The notes below the pieces were generated by a model. That model did no database searches. It saw nothing but the letters and a program-made list of their open reading frames with translations, and was not told where the DNA came from. Shown here piece by piece: positions 43,970 to 64,000 of a DNA stretch of 64,000 nucleotides. A program made the position numbers and the translations under genes. Numbering within the stretch: the first letter of the stretch is position 1; the number at the start of each line of letters is the position of its first letter. This DNA comes from Primula veris (taxonomy: Eukaryota; Streptophyta; Magnoliopsida; Ericales; Primulaceae): the NCBI GenBank assembly GCA_963682055.1, contig OY821740.1, positions 6,511,314-6,575,313 on the forward strand. Reading direction: 5' to 3'.

Positions 43970-46778
43970 CTAGTTACCTTTCAATCGCAATGTAAACCCC
44001 TGCAGTGACAAAAGAACTTCTTTGAGCTTCTCCTTTGCTACCTTGTCAATTAAGTCGCCCTCGCTATTAAATTTAGGAGGAGGTTGAAACACGGGTAAGA
44101 AATACTCAGGCTTGTTAATGAAATGAAGGTCGATGAAAACGCCTACTTGGCGAAGATGGTAATGTGATCTACCACCTCCCCAACCACCACCAGCACTGAT
44201 TATAGCACCAGCTTTATCGGCCCATACGTTAGGTGGCCTAGATCCCCAATCAATCGCATTCTTCAATGGTGCTAGTATATGTAACATACAGAAAATTATG
44301 ACAAGATATCGGAAAAAAAGTGCAACAGTCATGATACCTCTTATTTGGTTCACGTATAAAATTTTATTCCCCAGCGCCCCCCCCCCCCCCCCCCCCCCCC
44401 CACTTCTGTTTAGCTCATAAATGGAGTTTATGTTAACAAACTCAGCATTATAGTAAAACCTACAACCTCATGAAAAGGAAAGAAAAATGTGATATCATTT
44501 TCCTCTTTTTTTTCTTCCTTCATATATAGTCGTCTTTCCATTTTTTCCTTCTAATTCTGTAATTCTGATATTTTTCTCCTTTAGTCCCCTAGTTATTTCT
44601 CCTGAATTTATTTCTCGTCAGAATACAATGTTCCTAGTGAACTTGTAAGTATTAATCAAGCGGAAGAACACTATACTTGGATCAATAACTGAACAGCAGC
44701 TTCTTTTTTCTAATGATCAGAGACATATTTTATTACAGTTTTCTCAATTCCATCTTGGATTATATAGATAATGGATCTTTAGTATAGTGCATAACCATGA
44801 AGTGTAAGCAGACCTCATCATTAGACTAACATCAGTAGAACCAAATTTTGTTTCTTCTGAAAAGCATGGGAATTTTTCCACGAAATATCACTATTTAAAA
44901 AGCGCGCTTCATAGTAGGCTTAAGAAGCTCGACCATAGGCTTAAAAAAAGCTTTAAAAGCTCGCTGTTCTGCCTTTTTAGGCCGCTAAAAGCTTACGCTT
45001 TTTACGCTAAAAGCATTGCTCTTGCAAACACGCTTTAGCTAAGATTTTGCTTTTTAAAACACTGCAAAAAACAGAGCATTTTAGCATAAAAGAAGGAAAA
45101 AATTAAAAACTCTTATTGGATGTCGAAACAATAAAAATGACTCTTTGTCACACACAAACTTCATTGCGAGGAAAAGGAATTTACTACAAAAAAAAAATGG
45201 CTTACACAAACAGAATATGATGATAACATTTAAAAAAAGAGAAATACTTTTCCAAAATTTGTCAAACACCAATCAACTTTGAAAACAACTACCAAGTTTA
45301 CCTAACAGACAACACAATACCAAACTACCCTTAAACATAACAAAATCACTGATAAATGGCTACTGAGGAAGACTTTGTAAAATTATAGTACCGGAGAGAG
45401 AGTAATTGTACTCGGGTGAAGCAAACAGTATGCTATCAGCTTCAAAAATCTTTTTGCGAAAGGCATCGACTGCAGGTGGATAGGTGCCATTTACCTCCAA
45501 ATCCGTATTAAGCATTGGAAGAGTAGATATGTCTATAATCTCTATCTGCACACCCTCAATCGACTCCTTACTTATCTCAACAGCTGCACAATCACCAAAA
45601 CAAAAAATCGTGAACAATACGTTATTAGCTTGATTGGTTTAAAGCTCAGCTCTTTTGTTTACTTTATTTACATTCAACTTAAGAACAGATTATATGGGGG
45701 GTTTCTGTCCATACCAAGTTAGATATCTTGAGCTTAATAAACTCATTTTTTTTACTTAAATTCATCAATCCAACCTATAAGCTTAAAAAGTAACAAAAAA
45801 TGAGCTCAGTTTTTCCATTCACTTACTTATAAGTCGTACTTTGATTGGCGGCCCGAGCTCTTCCCTTATTCTCATTTTAAAAATCATAAAAAAATACTTA
45901 ATAGTTTTAAGCTGAATAATCTCAAATTAACTCTCAAGCTCAAAATTTCCAGCTTGTTAGCTTAAAACCTGCAGCCAAACAAGCCCTGAGGAATCTTGAG
46001 ATTACTTACCAGGCTTGTTTAACTGCACCCTTTTCTAGTTATAAGACGTAAATCATATGGTTGCTCTTAATACGGAGTATAACATACTCTGGCCTTAAAA
46101 AGCTAAAAGTCTTTCTTAGTCTAAAAAAAGCTCTAGTATTCGCTTACCTATGCAGGTACACAAGGTCATTAAGCCAGTTGAATGGGAGCTTTTAACTTCA
46201 AGTTTCTTTTTTTTGTTATAATGGTGTGGAAAATCCACTCTTTATTTTTATTGATTTTAATATAAAAGTGGATGAAAACCCCCACAAAAATTACAAAGAA
46301 ATACAACTCGTGTCCTCAATTGCTAAATACTTCTGCTGTCGCGTCACAGCAGCAAAAAAAAGGTTGTATGGGAGTATTTAGCTACTTAGCTTCAAAGATT
46401 AACTTTTATCTTGCTTTTGTTGAATTTAAAACAATAACAAAAAGGGAAAGTTATTGTTTAATTACATACTTTCGGACTTAATTATCAAAAACCCGAATTT
46501 GTGGTTTTTGTTTAAGATTTAGTCGTGTAGTAGCATCACTAAGTATCAAAGTTTAAAACAAAGAGTTAGATCCGTGACCGTCTAACTTCTTTAAACACTA
46601 CAAACAAATAAACAAACAAACAAAAACTAAATAAATGTGCAAAAATATTTAATCAAATGAAGTAGAAAGATTAGAGAAAGGTACCGGAACGGAGAAGGTT
46701 GAGATTGAAAGAACCTTTACGGAGAGAACCGCAAATTGCCGCAACTTTGATGGTTGGTTTCATTACTGCAACTTCCAT
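43970..46778 (-). CDS. NQR: NADPH:quinone oxidoreductase, flavodoxin-like (NQR), copy B
   Basis: Three exons: 46685-46778, 45392-45583 and 43970-44271; 195 residues. KVAAICGSLRKGSFNLNLLR, ADSILFASPEYNYSLSAPLK and SAGGGWGGGRSHYHLRQVGV match copy A and the plant NQR family, and the intron positions are identical. Differences from copy A are spread through the protein (for example GGGFGGG to GGGWGGG, DWASRSP to DWGSRPP) and keep conserved residues, so both copies look functional. Expected role: two-electron, NAD(P)H-dependent quinone reduction. Intron 2 contains a 25-base C run, and intron 1 contains a degenerate MITE of the AAGCTTATAAG family near 45630-45990. Confidence 0.95.
44377..44401. repeat. 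Poly-C tract of 25 bases in NQR-B intron 2
   Basis: Uninterrupted C run on the plus strand, which is a G run in the NQR-B pre-mRNA. Length may be unreliable in sequencing. Confidence 0.95.
45630..45990. mobile_element. Degenerate hAT-like MITE of the GCAGCCAAACAAG family, NQR-B intron 1
   Basis: Ends with AAAACCTGCAGCCAAACAAGC, the same terminus as in PIP5K intron 1 and GH2 intron 5, and contains several AGCTTATAAG/CTTAAGC-like words. The left end is poorly defined. Confidence 0.45.
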
Positions 46779-48693
46779 TCTCACCCTCTCACACTATATT
46801 AGATAGATATACAGATAATGTAGTATCTAAATATATGTACCAGCGGCTCTGTTTAATATTGTACTCAGAAATGAACAATGGTGTTAGGTTTGTACATAAA
46901 TAATACCTAAATTTGTCAACGGTCTACTTATATGACACTGATTAATAAGTTAATAACAGAATAAACGACTAATGGGCATGGACCCTACTGTACTCGTGAG
47001 GTAACTGGTGACGCATGTGTACTATAATCTCACCAAAAAAATACTATACAATTAAATGTAACACTAGTATTTTTTTGTGTCATATATTTGTATTAATATT
47101 GCAATTTTTTTTAGTGTCGTGTCCAACTTTGGTCCATAATGATTTTAGCCTAACGTCTCTCGTTGTTCGGTTTAGAGCATGTAAAAGTCATATACTCCCT
47201 AAATAGCATTGATCAAATTTTAAGCTCCATACGTTACGAGTTTAAATTTTATCAAGTTGGAATTGTCACATTTTTTGTTTTTCATATGTATTTTTTATTT
47301 TATTTTACATCAATAAACTATTTTATTTCTAAAGTGCTTCTTCAAAAAAATCTGTAAAATTTAAGATTTTATATATTCGTTTATGTTTAATTGTTTGTTT
47401 CACAATTTATAAGATAGTAATATTAATAAATACTAAAAAAATATAAAAAGTCAAAACTTACAGATTTTTTTGAACAAACACTACAAAAATAAAATAGTAC
47501 ATTGATTTACAAAAAAAGATTGAATATTTTTTACAAATTCATATGAAAAAATCGAAAAACTGATAAAAACTTAATCATTTAAACTTGATAAAATTTAAAC
47601 CGATCGGTTACCTTTTATTTTCTTACTCTTCATAGTTATGGAATAGCTCATTCTCCTTATAAAAACTTATAAAAAAGGATATCAAAGGACTCCGCATATG
47701 TTTTTTACTTATAATTTATTCCTTCTTTTATTTCTTGGAATATGTGTAATGTGAAATTGATTGTTAAAATATAATGTAAGAATACAAATATTAATTAAAA
47801 AATAAATATGAGGAATATGATAAGGAACATGTGTAGCATGAACGTAAAAGTAGTATAAGTTATAGTTGAAAAAATGTGTTTATGAATGTAAATTTAAGAA
47901 AAACCAAAGTTGGTTGATACGGTTGCTGTGGCCATGATAATCAGCCCCACTTTACCTACCAATTGAATGAATGACTATCTTACCAATTGACATATTTTGC
48001 CTAATAATTGAATGAATGATACCATGCTTATCAGTCTCACTATAATCAGAAATTGGATCAACCCTCGGTCCGTCAGCTACTTATCCTCTTTTTTATACCC
48101 GCATGTTATCGGAGCAAATATCTGCAAATCCATTAACAGACAAAAAAATCTGCTCTAGCGGCTGGGTGAAGCTTATAGCTATCTGCGGTAATACAAAACA
48201 TCTTCTTAAGAAAATAATTTTTTTTCTCATAAAAATAGAACCAAAATCAAACACATTGTATGGAGCTCAGCCTATCTGCCAAGTATTTATCAGGGAAACC
48301 CCAGTAAAATAAAGGATTTACGTCCTCAAAACAACATCAATAGTTCCTCAGCCTCCTTATAACGATTATTCTTTTTTAACAGTTATAAGCGAGAAGCATT
48401 TCAAGAGAGCATGAAGGAAAGAAACCAGATTTCTGATTTTGATGTTCAAGATAGTCGGGGAAACGCACATGGGAAGAAGATTGACCATAAATAGAACAAA
48501 CGGATGCATTCATAAAACACCAGGTCCAATGAGAACAATTTATTTATTCATATATTGTTCTTGTGACAATGAACGTTGCCATACTTTTATCTTTCAAAAG
48601 CGAATTAACTTTAACTGAATTAAAAAAAGATAAATTACTTAATTGAGTTGTGTCCCAAAGACAAACTGAAAAGTTATACGGATAAATCAACGC
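46779..48693. other. Intergenic, NQR-B 5' flank to GH2 3' end
   Basis: About 1.9 kb with one inverted-repeat element (47215-47620) and otherwise AT-rich DNA. It should include the NQR-B promoter and the 3' untranslated region of the GH2 gene. No other gene seen. Confidence 0.5.
47215..47620. mobile_element. Inverted-repeat MITE, copy 2 of a two-copy family
   Basis: GTTTAAATTTTATCAAGTT at 47239-47257 is the exact inverse of AACTTGATAAAATTTAAAC at 47582-47600, giving clear terminal repeats. The centre shares ATAAGATAGTAATATTAATA with the copy at 3310-3652. TSD not resolved. Confidence 0.7.
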
Positions 48694-63255
<14,562 letters not shown>

Positions 63256-64000
63256 CTCTAGCTGAAACTAGAACTTCGATTCAAACAAACCTATCTCCAA
63301 CATCACAAGAAGTGGGCAAGAAATTTTATTAATTTTCATATATTCAGTATGTCCTTGTGAGCATAAATTGTTTGTTAAGTTTGACAGAATACAGTATTAA
63401 AGAATATCATCACTTGTTTGGTTGTATCTTATAAGCAAAAAATAAAAGGTCGACATATTCTTGTGGAGCTGTAAAAAGTATACGATTCTGAAGTACTCGA
63501 TTGTTGTGGTTTGATAAAAAGTATAACAACTTTATATCTATTTTGTAACAGGGATTAGTCAAAATAGTTAATTTTTGGTTTAAAGTAGCAAAGTAGCAAA
63601 AAATAAATACTCTTCGGAAAAAGTATGAATCAAGATAGTCGATCAAATATATTTATTGCCTTAAATTTATATAAGTATATATTTTCCAGGTGTGGCAAAC
63701 AAACCAGTATACGTTTTAGGAAAGTAAAAATACATCTTTCGTTCGCCACAACAAGCCTGTACTGTGGGGGGGTTTGGTCGAACCAGTTTGGAATTTGGAT
63801 TGAAGAAAAATATTTAGGCCCGAGTTTGAGCCCATAACATAAAAGAGATCTATTTTAGAAAGTGTGTGTGTGTCATACTCTAATGCATATACAAACTTAG
63901 CAATGCCACACTCGAATTCATTGAACAGAGAGCTCAAGGAGCAAGTTCAGCTCAATATCGTATACATAACGAGCTCAAGCATGTCTTTTTAAATTCGAGT
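63256..64000. other. 5' flank of the GH2 gene to the window end
   Basis: Upstream sequence of the GH2 gene. A GCTTATAAG/TTGTTTGGTTG word near 63414-63435 hints at another fragment of the AAGCTTATAAG MITE family. No gene recognised. Confidence 0.45.

Overview
The window is AT-rich nuclear DNA of a flowering plant. The genes are split by many canonical GT-AG introns, the spaces between them are full of short inverted-repeat transposons (MITEs) and microsatellites, and every recognisable protein belongs to a plant family. A eudicot is likely. I cannot name the species from sequence alone.

Layout, left to right: (1) 480-621, minus: first exon of an NRT1/PTR (NPF) transporter that runs off the left edge. 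(2) 1624-4660: a MITE cluster, including one Stowaway element nested in another and a CACTA-type MITE. (3) 4938-5357, plus: single-exon VQ-motif protein of the sigma-factor-binding (SIB1/SIB2) type. (4) 9459-14402, minus: Nudix hydrolase, 4 exons, 173 aa. (5) 17612-21627, minus: thioredoxin z (CITRX), 4 exons, 185 aa. (6) 23791-28745, plus: SirB1/transglutaminase-like plus TPR protein of unknown function, 8 exons, 428 aa; introns 1 and 2 each carry a MITE with a perfect target-site duplication (TSD). (7) 30199-35923, minus: MORN-repeat phosphatidylinositol-4-phosphate 5-kinase, 9 exons, 780 aa. (8) 37617-40117 and 43970-46778, both minus: tandem NADPH:quinone oxidoreductase (NQR) paralogues, 3 exons each, 195 aa each; the first holds a SINE with a 16-bp TSD. 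(9) 48694-63255, minus: LacZ-like glycoside hydrolase family 2 beta-galactosidase, 17 exons, 1102 aa, both catalytic glutamates present.

Exon models were built by hand from splice sites, reading phase and family resemblance. All internal phases close and each complete gene gives one uninterrupted frame. These are independent plant genes, not an operon. The only shared theme is plastid transcription: SIB-type proteins bind plastid sigma factors and TRX z is a subunit of the plastid-encoded RNA polymerase complex. Their proximity here (about 12 kb) may be chance.

I found no rRNA, no convincing tRNA gene, no CRISPR array and no sign of bacterial or viral DNA. I do not see an obviously new biological system. 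The most informative points are structural: dated nested MITE insertions, a transposon whose TSD overlaps a splice donor, a Stowaway element sitting at the centre of a foldback inside a gene, a MULE-like MITE carrying tRNA-like A and B boxes, and a G-rich tract just upstream of the TRX z start codon.
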